A stretch of 64,000 bases of DNA from Piper betle (Eukaryota > Streptophyta > Magnoliopsida > Piperales > Piperaceae). Within the stretch, counting starts at the first letter, position 1; each line of letters begins with the position of its first letter. Of the stretch, positions 38,401 to 50,660 are shown in pieces. Where the stretch lies: the NCBI GenBank assembly GCA_033002965.1, contig JAURVB010013580.1:1-64000 (forward strand). Direction: 5' to 3'. The notes under the pieces were generated by a model. It made no database searches. It saw only the letters and a program-made list of their open reading frames with translations, and was not told the origin of the DNA. The position numbers and the translations under genes are program-made.

Positions 38401-41400
38401 AGCACAATAAGAAGGGTAGAAAAAAGCATATAACAAAGAAATATGCAGAATTATATAAGCAAAGAGATACATACTTGCGAATCCTCATCTCCTATGCTTG
38501 AAATGTAATACAAGTAACTTTGTTGTACTGGTACATCCACCTAGTTATGGAATATATATACTTTAGACGTACTTCAGGAGATAATATAACACCTAGTAAT
38601 GGCTTTTTTTAGATGACAACACAGCTTACCCCAGTCTTAATGTTCGTCATTCGCTCCATTTGTCCAGATATCAAAGAAAAAGATATCCTTAGATTACCAG
38701 GACCAACTTCAACAGTGTCATTACTTGATGAAACAGTGTCCGACTTATCAGCTTTCTCATTTAGATCTATACCATATTTATTTCAAGTTTTTATAAGAAG
38801 CATAACAATGACAAAAATCATATCTGCACTCTCAAGATTCATAGGAAAAGATGCATCATTTTAAGCTTACAAGCATACCTTTTCCATTAGCTTTGGAAAT
38901 AAAATATGTAGTCCATCCAAGTGGAGGTACAGACCCTTCAAATAAAAGCCAATACTTTGGAGCTTTTGATGATATTCCCAGGTATGCTTCCAAGTAGAAG
39001 CTTCTCAAGTTACTAGTAGCAGTATCCATATTTACGTATTGAACTTCCAGAGTATGTCCACTAGAATCTCGTACCATAAGATCGTTATCATTTACCTACA
39101 AGAAGGATGAGGGTTTCAAGAAGCATCTAAACAACAAAATTTTGTCGTTTTTAATCTACTGAATATCATTTCCATGACATCAATAACTTGGAAACAGATT
39201 AAATACCACAGATGAAGAAAGAGAATGCTATACTCACTGGAATTCTTATAATGTCCTTCTGAGCCCATCCAAGAGAATTATATGCCACCACAACCTAGAA
39301 GCAGGAGAAAGAAAAACCCAAAAGGTACTGTAAAATTACGCAAATAATGTCATGATGGGACTCACATTAGATGTCCATAAAATTCTTCCCTTTTAATTTT
39401 ATTTTCACATCTTTCATGTTAGAAAGGAAATCTTAGACATGATGAATTGAGTTGAAACTTTGTGAATCTGACTTTTGGTGGCTCTTATTACCATCCAAGT
39501 AGTCTTCATTAGCTTCAGTCTTAACTACGGCGCCCATATGCTACTTAAACTGTCCAACATGCTACCACTTGAATTGATTTACATAGCTCAATAGCATAAT
39601 GTTCATTGAATCATTCATTATAAAGGATTGACTGCCAAGAATGACATGATTTTAGTAGATATTGGAACTTAGAAGATGCAAGTGCCAATGACGAGTCGGA
39701 TATGTTCCCAGATATTTTCAAGTTATTAGCTTCTAATAACTTATTTTGGAAAAATAAGTAAGAAGCAAAAAGATTTCTTACTAAGCTCTTTCCTTCCGCG
39801 ACAGGTTCTTCTGTTATGGGGCAATAGCTGATATTAAGCAGACGACACTGCATCCATGAATTTAAACCACTTAATGGTTAGTTCTAATCATAAGAAGAGA
39901 AATTTCTCAAGCGAACATGAAACAATTGTTGTCCTTATTCTTCCACGGGAACTAAGACCTATAAGATAGTAATCGTTCATATGGGATTGAAAAATGGATA
40001 ATTTACCTATATAAATTTATGCAGATCTTACCTGAGTGAATGCGACGGCTGTACTGTTGCATTTATCAGTTGAATTTGAATTCGTGAGACATGATAAAGC
40101 TATATTTGTTGTCAGTTCCGCCTAAAAATAGAAGTGATGAAAATTTCCATCATAAAATTCACAGCAAGGAAGTTAAAGTGGAAATCAGAGATTAAAAATT
40201 CAGTAGCAAGCTGCAGTTAGCTGTCAACCTCAGTAGCTCCAATCGAAAGACGTTTTGCATAATCATTAGTTGTATGTTGTTTGGCAGTTCCGGTAACAGC
40301 ATCATGATGTTGTGCAATAGCTAGAGCATCTCCTAAACTAAATGTGTTTGGGCCAAAAGGTTTTCTTCCAGCAAGGTATTCTAATTGTCTAGCTGCCTAC
40401 ACAAGATGCAAAATCTTTTGAGCATCTTTTTTTGTCATTCATGAAAATTCATTGCTGAAACAGAAAATTATCTCACCACAAAATATCCACTAAGTTTCCG
40501 GATATATCCTTTTAAGGATGGTCGACTAGTAAAATAGCCCGTCCAGTAGGCATTTGTTGAATCAGCATACCTATGCTTCGTATGAAACATTGTTAGCAAT
40601 AGATTTCCTTACTCTATAGGGCAAGCAAAATATAAGGAACAACCGCAGATTATACGAATGAAACAAGAAGTTAACTTACGGAAAGTAATCATCAGTCTTC
40701 AGTGGCCAGGACTCATTCGCAGAATGTTTAGAATCAGTATATAAGGATGGAGTGGAGTAGAATGCATTAACTCGACCATCCTGTTATATTCAAGCCACAT
40801 CAGGTGCACATTTTCGGTTAATAAAAGATCTGTGCTTAATGCGCAAATATACAATTTGCAGAACTGTATTGCCCTATAGTTGGTAAAGAAAAAAGTTCTA
40901 ATTCTTGTTGCGCAATTGCAGCTTTATAAGAATCAAAATGATCTACTTCATTCCAAATGGATAAATGTACCTTGTTGACATGGTGGATTAACTTATCCAA
41001 TTGCTTATACCAGGTTTCTGCATATTGATACTGAAAATCATCACCCATGGTCCACATTATGTGATTTGTCCTTGTCACATTTGCCTTTAAGTCCAGAGAA
41101 GTAGTATAATTATCATCTAAATTATACATACTAAGGCCAGGCTTAGAACAAAATATATAGGCTAAGTACTGAACTTTACTTGGTTAATAGCAGCATTTAC
41201 AAAATCATTAACACGTTGATCGACATTGTAGTCAAAAAGAAGAGGGTCATCCTGCAGTTTTTCTTCTCTTAGTCAATGCCAATGATAATATAAACAATGA
41301 AAAATTACAAGAGACGAAAGCAAGTAAATGACATGGAACCTGTACTGGCACGGAGTCATCATTCACTTCAAAATGGAAACCATCAGGAGGACTATAATGA

Positions 41401-42841
41401 ACTGGAAATGCATTGGTGAAGATCTGAATGAAGATTTGAATCAGAAGGGATCCTGACAACCTTAAACATTTGGAAATGCAAGAAACAATAAAATTCCCAA
41501 ACCTGAGATGACGAACCAAAAGTTTTTGATCCACGCCATATTACTTCAAGTGATTTATCTGTCTTCCGCTTCGCACGGTCTTGATAGTCAATCCTTGCAA
41601 AATGTAAAGATTCGAAACCCAGCTGCAATGTAGAAGGAAGTCCAAGTGTCATATGAGGAAGCATACTCTGAAGACAACATCAATAAAAGAGACTAAATCC
41701 TTATTTCGAAAGAAAATGAAGGACATAATGAAATTTCATGACTAACAGCTGAGGTATAAATGAAAATAATTGAGAAAAAGAAACCTCAGCTCCAAGCAAG
41801 TAAGCTTGCACAGCAGAGTGCCCAAATGGATCAATCTGCCAACCAGCACGAGGAGTAACATTAAATTGCTTCTTGATCATGAGATGGCCAAGAGTAGTCT
41901 GATCAATCATGTCTATGTAATGACTGGCCGCTTCATCATGCATGCACCATCCTCCATTTCTGAGCATTGAGACACAGATTGACAATGAACAAAATCAATT
42001 CTCTAACAAAAACAGCTAAGAATGGAAAGAAATGAGAAAGAAAGCATTTAAGAACTGAAATGATGCCTACATGAATTCCAATTGGCCTGAAGCAACAAGT
42101 TTCTTCGTCACCTCTTGTATCTCTTCACTCTGATCTCTCCACCACCTTTGGAAAAATGCCTGTATGTAATATCAACATGATAATCAATAAGCATTTTAAT
42201 ATTTCATCGAAGGTAACACCACGCACAGCAAATATATATTTTGGACGAGGGAAGAGAGCAATCACAAGTCTCAAGACACTTCATCCAATCAGTTATTATG
42301 GAAATTTTATCATCTACAATCATTTAAACCTCATTGAGTCAATATCCATCAAAGTCACATTGAAATGAGCAATGTCCCTGAACTCAAAGCAAGCTTTTGG
42401 GAGTGTATGAGGACAACCGAAGCAAAGCCAACGATCTATTACACATGAACCTGCATATACCAATCATCTACCTGTTCAACAAAAACAAATTTCCTATTTG
42501 AATTTCGAAGCAACGCCACAATGACAGAATCCAGAACATTTTCAACTGATGCACCCTGCACCATTAGTAAAACAGGAAACTAAGATTTATCAGTATGACA
42601 TTAGCAAAATCAATACTAAACTTAAAAACAGATTAACATCGATTTGTGACCTGAATGCTATTGTTGGATCCCACATAGTACTGATCCACGGTCTTCAACC
42701 ACCCAACATCATCGTGAGAATGTGGAACCAGGTGAACATTGAGCTTCCCTCCACAGGCCCTCCCCCAGTATTATACTTGATGTATCCACTTTGAACTCCA
42801 ACAGCCAAACCGACCACCAACACAAAATACAGCAAATCCAT
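35445..42841 (-). CDS. Class II alpha-mannosidase (GH38), vacuolar/apoplastic type, one frameshift in exon 1
   Basis: Glycosidase that trims alpha-mannose from N-glycans in vacuole or cell wall; resembles Arabidopsis At5g13980. 29 exons: 42841-42651, 42555-42472, 42159-42071, 41959-41785, 41622-41503, 41423-41340, 41251-41180, 41084-40971, 40780-40680, 40570-40477, 40396-40229, 40121-40032, 39847-39782, 39294-39238, 39095-38879, 38766-38630, 38540-38475, 38355-38296, 38194-38123, 37972-37925, 37822-37703, 37620-37555, 36993-36881, 36788-36704, 36496-36386, 36311-36216, 36114-36067, 35794-35726, 35636-35445. Signal peptide [18 protein letters not shown] with a gccATGg start. Zinc-site HSHDDVGW (exon 1), nucleophile region [17 protein letters not shown] (exon 4), zinc-site QHHDAVTGT (exon 11), then middle and C-terminal GH38 domains. 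With one base restored at 42745-42749 the exons give exactly 1002 codons. Intron 26 has a GC donor. Confidence 0.95.
42745..42749 (-). other. Apparent -1 frameshift in alpha-mannosidase exon 1
   Basis: The coding strand reads GTGGAGGGAAGCTC. The family needs VEGKLNVHL, that is GGA AAG CTC. The signal peptide is open before this point and all later exons are in phase after one added base. The frame that continues downstream has a TAA shortly upstream and no ATG, so no alternative start avoids the shift. Confidence 0.8.
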
Positions 42842-43165
42842 GGCTGCCAACCTCCCCATTCCCCAGGCCGGACCTCTCCAACAGGGAGAAGAAAGCAGAA
42901 GTGACTTGGGTCGTTAACCATACAGTGATGGGCAACCATGGTTGGTGACACAAACAAATGGAACATGACAAAAGTACAGCCTCGAAGATAAACAAGGGAG
43001 GCCGGCCATCTCTTTAATGGGTACTTGTCATTTTCCATGCCTGGCCTAGGATAAAAAAAGGGGGACTATTTTTTATACAGTTGGGGGAAGAAACAGTTGC
43101 CATGAAGATCAACCAATGTGTGAAGCATGAGTAGCTTGCAGAAGTGCACATGGAAACGTCAGATT

Positions 43166-43173
43166 TATTTATA
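43166..43173 (-). promoter_or_regulatory. Possible TATA box of the alpha-mannosidase gene
   Basis: tataaata on the minus strand, about 325 bases upstream of the ATG. This would imply a fairly long leader; unproven. Confidence 0.3.
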
Positions 43174-43179
43174 CAAGAC

Positions 43180-44530
43180 ATACGTATAATAGGCGTCATA
43201 TCCAATGACAACATGCGGGGAACTTAGTAGTTTGCCGCTTTGTAAAATTGTAGTAGTGTATTAAGCTGGCATTATTAGTCAATGAAACCATATTGTGGAC
43301 GTAAAAAAGAACTTACATAAAGAATATGGAATCATGGTTTATATGTCCAAGAATCCAAGAATGTTAAGGATGTGCAACTCATTAACGTTGCCGATCAAGT
43401 GGTTTGGTGGAAACTGTATGATTCTGGGACGTAGTTAAATGGGACGAATCCAAGAAATTAAATTTAATACATATCTCATACAAGAAACCCTTTAATCTTC
43501 CTTACCTGTAATTATTTTTTCTCCTCCGCTACTATTATCTCTATTTGGTTAACATGAAAGTAATATGAATTACATTAAAATTTAAAATAGTTAACCTCAT
43601 TAAAAGTAGCATTTATGCAATAAATTTTCAAGAAAAAATATTATATTTATAATGTGTTTTGTATTCAAATGAATTATAATTACCTTCGATATCTTCATTT
43701 ATATATATATATATATATCAAAACCAATACATTTAAAATGGATTTTTCTGTAATAATTCACAATTCTCTAAATAAATAATAGGATTCTTTGTGTTTGTGC
43801 CTATATTAAACTTGCATTTATATAATCAGTTTTTGACTAGCTAATCTTGAATCATTGTTGTTTTAGGGTATATATTCATAATCTCAACTTATCATCAACT
43901 TCTTCTAGATTAGTATCAACCAGCACCGTGCCATTTGTATAAAACATACACTATGGAGCATCATCTTAAATAATATGGCTTAGCTCATCCATCAAAATGA
44001 TTCAGTGATTTTCTATGTTTGATGGTAACTAATGTAAAACATATCATAGCCAAGTAAAGTTCATACATGCATATTTGCCTTAGGTAGATCTTAAGATGAA
44101 CTTTTTCCAAGTCAAAAATTATATCAAATGGCATGCCGGTAAATATAAATATTTGGAGTATTTGGATGTGATTAGACATGGGAGATGATCCAATCCACAT
44201 AGTTAATATTTCTCAGCAACAAATCTTCCCCAACTCTATCCGCCACCATATTAGATGTCACCCTTACTCTTGTAAATTAGTATAAGACTGTTTTTCTTCC
44301 GTACATCAGGCATTCTTTAAGAACCCAATATCTTATCGAAGAATTTAATTATAAAATCCCTTAATTTTATCCTACATCAAACACCTCTTGGTATAAGATT
44401 CAATTTATTAATGAATATGTGTATAATAATTTTTAATTTTGATTAACCACTTTTAAAAAGATAATTTAAGTCCATTAATTTGTATTTTATGTTGGGTCAT
44501 TACAAATGATACCCAATTTGAGACTATATT
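43180..44530. other. Intergenic, AT-rich, with (TA)n tract
   Basis: A short TA tract lies at 43699-43718. From 44411 to 44530 there is a segment that recurs at 47553-47640 (shared gattaaccacttttaaaaag-like block and gggtcattacaaat). No gene seen. Confidence 0.5.
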
Positions 44531-44534
44531 GAAT

Positions 44535-44662
44535 AGTGGACTATACTAAGGATATGAGCTAGGGTGGTAGATATAGGCCAAGTAAGACGTGAATAGGGGA
44601 CTAGACTAAGGATATGGGCTAGGGTGGTAGATACGAGCCAAGTAAAATGTAGGCTTGGTCGC
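44535..44662. repeat. Tandem duplication, about 62-bp unit, 2 copies
   Basis: Both copies share actaaggatatg(a/g)gctaggg, then tggtagata and gccaagtaa. A further imperfect duplication (taagttagtttcata and aacc(c/t)atgaccc) follows at about 44730-44845. Confidence 0.75.
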
Positions 44663-45027
44663 TAGACACAAGCCAAATGTAGGAATTCTAGGGACAATTT
44701 CTTAAGGTAAGTCATTTAAGAAATCCCTCAAGTTAGTTTCATACAGATAAAACCTATGACCCTTATTTGTGAGATCCTTTAAGTTAGTTTCATATAGAAC
44801 TAGTTTATTAGTAAGGATGTATGTAAAACCCATGACCCGAGTCAAGGTTTTATATTCAAAATTGGTCAGTTCGATTATTATTTTCAGTCGAATAAATTTC
44901 AAAACACACGTACTAAGCTGAGGCCGATCGTGTGTTATGAACCATGAGGGTGTGTGCCCAAGTATATAATGACAACATCATGAATACAATAAAAAAGAAA
45001 GAATTATCAGAATATATAAGAGCATGT

Positions 45028-45031
<4 letters not shown>

Positions 45032-45072
<41 letters not shown>
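45032..45072. repeat. (TA)n microsatellite
   Basis: About 20 TA units at the left limit of the LTR-like repeat. Confidence 0.9.
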
Positions 45073-45073
<1 letters not shown>

Positions 45074-45099
45074 GTATAATTAGTTTTATATTGTTTACG

Positions 45100-47548
45100 G
45101 CGTTAGGAGCAAGTCAAATTTTTATTACGAAACTACCCCCCACACCCAAAACCTGACCTTCCCTTGTTTCTTCATCTTCCCCGATGACTGGACCCCCCTC
45201 CCGTCCCTTGTCTCACCTGCCGCCGGCCACTGCCGGCCGCCGCTGTCGACCCCCTCACTGCTTTGCCTCCCCACCCAACTCCCTTCTCCTTCTCCCCTTC
45301 CCCCTCCCCCACTATCTTCACTTGAGCCGGTTGTGACCTTGTTGCCGCTGCTGCTGGTCGCCGACCCCGGTGATGGGATCCGGCCACCACCCCCCCCCCC
45401 CCACCACCACTGTTTCCTCGACATCCTTGACACCATCCCAGCCCCATCCACCTCTTGCACGACGACTTTGGAAACAAAGCCACTGGTGCAAGTTGCTGCC
45501 ACCGCCAACCGTCACGCACTGGCGTTGTCTTCCCCATCCCCTCCTCGTTCCCTAGATGACGTTAATTGAACCAATCTCCTCCCCAATTGAAAACCCTCTT
45601 TTCGTACCCTTTCCCTAGCCGACCACATTTCTCACTGCCGCTAAGGATCGCCTCGGCGAGCTGTTTTCCCTGTTGACGCCCTGCTACCATCCTTGCCTAG
45701 GCTCTCCTTGCCTAGCCAACCACTCCACCTAGCCCCCCCATTTTCCCATGTTTTCTTGCTGCGGCCGTGCTGAATTTTTTGCTGGACAGTAGCCACCAGC
45801 TGTGGTAACCCAGCTGTGAGGGCACCAACTCCACCAACCTAGCCCTCAGCTGCCGTCACCTTGCTTCGGTGATCGTCTACAATCGTGGCCTGTCGCTGTT
45901 TGATTGCCGATTAGGCATAAAATTTTATCTGGTTTTATTTGATAATGAATTGTTTTATGATCTTATTATGATGCAAACGGTGTGATTGTAAATAGTTGTT
46001 GGTTTAAATTTAAATGCATGTTAACGGATGATAATAGTGAATTAGGGTTTAAACTCAAATGCCTGTAAATAGATGTTGTCTGGTACATATTGATGAGGAG
46101 TGTAGCATTCATGCATTATATTAAACGTTAGCATTTAGTCTCGTTGTGTAGGTACAAAGTAGAAGCTTGCCGCCTTAGCACAAGAATATATTTGGAGTTT
46201 CTATCAGGTCCGTTTAGGATTCGTCCCTATTCCATTATATGTTTGTTTTATTACTTGCAGGATGGGTTGAGTGGCATCATATTGGATCCCACTTAACCCG
46301 GGCCATTTAATTAACCAATTTTTTAGATTAATAACCCTCAATGATGAGATCCCTCGGGTATGTTTTTTAAAATAATATCCACCACAAGTTGTCTTCGGGC
46401 CTATTATATAAATCTCTTCTCAAGCCTATATATATATTTATGTAGTTTTATTGCATTTTAGTGAGACAAGAAATGGAAAAATCGACTCTCACATACCATG
46501 AGCGGGTGCACGTGCCAGTCAAAACAAGCTCTGGATTAGTGAGTGGGTTGTTCTATTACCGAGGGATTCTGACAACTCTGCGTTTGAGTTCCTCACACTC
46601 GGAGAACATGGAGGTTTACGGGTATTGTTGCACATGTCTAGACTTGTGGTTCAAGGGGTACTAAAGGTGACTGCCTGAAAGTACTCGGCCAACGTGCTCA
46701 AGGGTAGGAGAATTATAGAGAAAAAGAGAAGGCTTAGTATATACTAATAGTCCCAAGGGATCAGGAAAATAAAATGAGAAAATGTCAAGAGAAGCATCAG
46801 TAGACCACTCAGTTCGGGATGCTATCAGGTTTGCAGCCTGGCGGCTCCTCCATAGGTGCCCTTCAGAGAGTTTTGGTGTATAGGAATATTTTTCTTCACA
46901 TGAGAGTTAGCTTTCATAGCCAGTTTATTATAGTTATATTTTGAACTAGTAACACTTGTTACTGGCGCATTTTTATAATATATATAGGGGATGAGTATGA
47001 GTTGGATGTGTCAGCCTAGACAGAGGAGTAGTGATGTCTCTTGCATACACATGTCAGATGATAGCAAGTTTAATATTTTATTTATAATATTATATTGAGA
47101 ATGATGTGATGAAATGTAAAACATAATGATATGATATGAAATGTGGATGGATAGAATGCACAGGTGGGTCGAGACCCAAAATTTTAAATGATGTATACAG
47201 TAGATTAGAATTTTGTGTGAATACAAAATATCTGGTATATATTTATATATTTGTATATGTTAATTTGACAAGGTGGCCCCTAATTACACTTTTAGGGGAG
47301 ACTCTGTCCGATTTATTTTGAAATTTTTATTGATTTTATTGTAATTGTTGTTGGTGTAAATTGGTTTTTCATGTCATCCATATAGTAGCATGTTAGGGTT
47401 ATGTGCATTCATTTATACATAGCGAGTCATATCTTCATCTTAAGACGCCAAGAGTAGATCCGCACGAGTTGGGTTCAGGTTAGCCAACCTAACTGGGACC
47501 GGAACATGCTAGTTTGATTTGCAAGCATGAACTAGATCTGGGTGTCAC
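45100..47548 (-). mobile_element. Gypsy-type LTR-like repeat, probably solo
   Basis: On the minus strand it begins tgtgacaccc, the usual start of plant Ty3/gypsy LTRs. It runs through cggacagagtctcccc (about 47310-47290) and the segment shared with 13210-13610, into a GC-rich block at 45120-45900. No gag-pol ORF lies on either side. Open frames inside the GC-rich block on both strands are low-complexity Pro/Gly/Ser-rich shadows. The left boundary is approximate and the GC-rich block may belong to a different insertion. Confidence 0.55.
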
Positions 47549-47644
47549 AATGTACATAATGATTTCAATTCTGATTAACCACTTTTCATGGGATAACTTA
47601 GGCCTATTAATTTACACTTTAGATTGGGTCATTACAAATCTATG

Positions 47645-48190
47645 TGTGGGCCAAGTTTAACACCCTAATTCGGTTCACTTGCAAACTAAACTGAAAATAC
47701 TACTGGCGACCAAACTGTTTACTAATCTACTTGATTTGGTAATGCATGCCAAGTATAACACCCTAATTCGATTCACTAGCAAACTAATCGAAAATACTAC
47801 AGGCGATAATCATTCACTAATCTACTTGATTCGGTTAACCCATATCTAACTTTGGCGTCTCAAGATGGTGATGTTAACATACAATGCATGGATGAGATGC
47901 TTAAATTCTAATGCTATTCTAAATGAATGTTATGATATGGAATCATATTTCAAACAAAACAAACATGTGAAATGTTCGAAAAATAATAATTTTTAAAATA
48001 AAACGGACAAAGTCTCTCCTAAAAGTACAATAGGGACCACTTTGTCAATATTTATATTTTTGCTATGACTTTTTACTACGATCCAACCATTATTGAGGCT
48101 TTTGCCTCAATTCAATACATAATGACTAAAGCTAACTTTGGTTGGTTATTCTGATCAGTTCATCGATGGTCGGCAAGTATGATGGTCCTA
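47645..48190 (+). mobile_element. Second LTR-like sequence, inverted relative to the first, truncated at the plastid fragment
   Basis: It starts with an approximately 100-bp tandem duplication (aacaccctaattcg near 47657 and 47758). It then follows the same order as the neighbouring repeat read from its own start: ggcgtctcaagatgg (about 47853), then cggacaaagtctctcctaaa (about 48003) and ccactttgtcaa. Its similarity stops before the ycf1 fragment. Confidence 0.55.
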
Positions 48191-48204
48191 ATGATGATTC
48201 TGCA

Positions 48205-49140
48205 AGTATTTCATGTTTATTTCAAAGTGGATTTATTCATTAACAAATCAAAAGAAAAATTAAAAATACATTACAGATATGATCTTTCATCATACATATA
48301 TCTTCATTACGAAGATGTGAAGAACTCACCACCCATTTCTCGATTTCCATTCCAAATAAGGGGAGGTCAAGAAATTCCGGCTTATTACAATAATTACAAT
48401 AGACGAAAATCTAAATCATTCTTTTATATACCAGAAAAAATAGCCAATCATGATTATTTAATAATGGGAGGGCATGTTTTTAATACAGGTAAAAATCTGA
48501 ATGCAAAATATTTGGATTGGGGAATTCTCAATTTGTGTCTTAAAAAAATATCAATATTGAATATTGGACTCGTATGGATACCAAGACCTTTTTTTCTTAG
48601 GATTCATCAGGAAATCAACCATCTAATAAAAAACCTTTTTGATAGGATGGGAATGAATGAGGATATGCTCTAGTATTCCATATTGAGTATCGAGCCTTGG
48701 TTCTTTTTAAAATTTGTACTACGATATGAAACATATAAGATGAAACCTTGGATCATACCAATCAAATCACTTTTTGAAAATTTTTATGGGAAGGAAAGCG
48801 TTAGTAAAAACATCAACGTAAATCGAAAGGCAAATTAGGATACATCATCTAATTTTAAAAAGCACCCTGGATTCAAAAATATAAATCAAGAAGAAAAAGA
48901 TGGGAAGGGACAAGAAGCTCTTCGATCAAATGCACAAAACCAACAAAAATCTTTTATTGAAAAGGATTACACAAAATCAGACATTCAAAAGCCTAGAAAG
49001 AAAGCTCAATTCAAAAATAATAAAGAAACGGGACTCGACCCTTTTTGAAAAAATATTTACTTAAGATGAAATAACTTTTTGAATCAAATTGGTGGTCAAA
49101 ATTCATAATCTGTATGCTTATTGTCTACTATATGAACTTT
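48205..49140 (+). pseudogene. ycf1: Nuclear copy of chloroplast ycf1 (TIC214) C-terminal region (NUPT)
   Basis: The plus-strand translation matches plastid Ycf1, a protein of the chloroplast envelope import complex: KLKIHYRYDLSSY, RFPFQIRGGQEIP, YLDWGILNLCL, FDRMGMNEDML, then past a [32 protein letters not shown] and [10 protein letters not shown]. One reading frame persists for about 800 bases, interrupted by stops TAG (48671), TAG (about 48836) and TGA (about 49047), with no frameshift. Weak similarity continues to about 49136 (LNQ...VCLL). AT-rich codon use with A-rich Lys/Asn stretches is plastid-like. It has no start, is only a fragment and sits among nuclear repeats, so it is a decaying plastid-to-nucleus insertion. 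Confidence 0.9.
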
Positions 49141-50216
49141 TGGACTGTGTTTTTCTTTTTCCCCGTATGCTCAATCCCTTTCATTTTCCTTCATCCATAA
49201 ATTTCTCGGTTGGGTGGTAATATATATTTAACATGAAAGATGTAATGCTAATTGGATATCGTTTCTTGTATTTGTTTTAACTTGTATTTTACCACTAGGA
49301 GTGGGTACTGAGGGAAAGGATGTATATCGATGGTATTTGTTTTAACATCAAGGTATTTTACCAAGGGGCCTCTATGTTTGGAGGGTCTCTATTTGAGATG
49401 GATTGTATATCGATGGGGCATATTTGTTAAGAGGTTAGACATATACATTGAGCTCATTCATTATGGTCGTGTACTTGTCTTGCAGGTAATTATCATAGAA
49501 CTGCTGGAAAAAAATGTATAGCATTTTGGCCTATCTAGCTCTTTCATGGTGATCACCAGAGTTATGCTTTTGCCGTCTGGCTATCTTTTCAGGGATTTGT
49601 GTATGGTCTCGGCCATTTCTAGTTTTCTGGGTTTTGCAGATCAAAAATGGGAAGAAGCGAAGTGAAGATCTTTTCGTGAAGCTTTTGTGGACCTGTTGTC
49701 GATCAATAATGGTGACTTTCTCCTCTAAAATTTGTATCTCTTGTACATGATTCAATCTCTAAGTTCCTTTGATCCGAGGAGAATTTTTAGGTTCATTACC
49801 GTAGCAGCAAATGAGCAGTCGGTTTTTATTATGAATGTCGACACTTGTAATTTCGTGATACCAGAATCGCATTGATACACCATTTTCCTCTGCACATGGA
49901 CATCGTAAATTCAGAAGAGGGAATTCTGAAACTCAAAAAAGAGATGAGCAATGAAGGAATTGTTCACAGCTCCTTAACAAATATAACGGGCCATGTTCAC
50001 TTGGGTAGAGCTGGAATCCTTGGTAGTATTGAGGACTAAATATGTAGACTGTCAATGGGCTGTTGGGCTTTGTTTCTATTCGTGCAACCAAGCACCTTCA
50101 TTGAAACGTTTGAGCAAAATTTTCCCAACAAAGATAACCTACAACTTGTCAAGCAATTGGTCAAAAAATAGCTCCAAGTGATACCAACCAGACCAAAATT
50201 TTGTACGATTAGAATT
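49141..50216. other. Intergenic, no gene recognised
   Basis: No family resemblance in the short ORFs. The origin is unclear, and part may be further diverged plastid or transposon DNA. Confidence 0.4.
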
Positions 50217-50660
50217 AGGGGTGATCATTCGGCGAGTCGAGTCTAGTTTTCCTCGATATTTGATTTTGAATTCGAGTCAAATTAAAAGACATTTGAGTCG
50301 AACGAGTTAAAGTCGGGTTTGAGCGAAGCTTAATTGTATATCTTGATGTTATTTTTTCGTATAATTCATTTTAAAATTTATTTTTTAATTAAAATATTTT
50401 ATGTTTGACATAATTATGTATAAAAATAATTTAATCATGTATAAATTTATTTAATTTGATATCATATAATAATATTTTATAATTTGGTTATATCTATATA
50501 GAGAAATTTAAAATAAATCAGGCCAAAAATCTTATTTCTTATTTAAAATATTGAGTTTCAAGTAGAACCTGTACAAGTTTAAGCCCGACTCATTTAATAT
50601 TGAGTTAAACTAAATTGAATTTAATCGAACTTTGAACAACCTTCATTAGAATCGAGTATT
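50217..50660. mobile_element. Possible MITE with gagtcgag-rich ends
   Basis: It begins taggggtgatcattcg and has inverted-type gagtcgaacgag words near the left end and aatcgaac / aatcgagt words near the right end around an AT-rich core. Terminal repeats are poor, so this is tentative. Confidence 0.35.

Noticed and set aside
38613..38864. Plus-strand ORF inside the mannosidase gene
   Set aside because: It is antisense to exon 16, which has matching splice sites and family similarity on the minus strand.
45125..45569. Overlapping Gly/Pro/Ser-rich ORFs on both strands as genes
   Set aside because: All are low-complexity frames in a GC-rich repeat core with no domain, and several frames are open at once.
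48179..48673. 164-residue ORF as an intact nuclear gene
   Set aside because: It is the first open part of the ycf1 fragment; similarity continues in the same frame beyond its stop and it has no genuine start.
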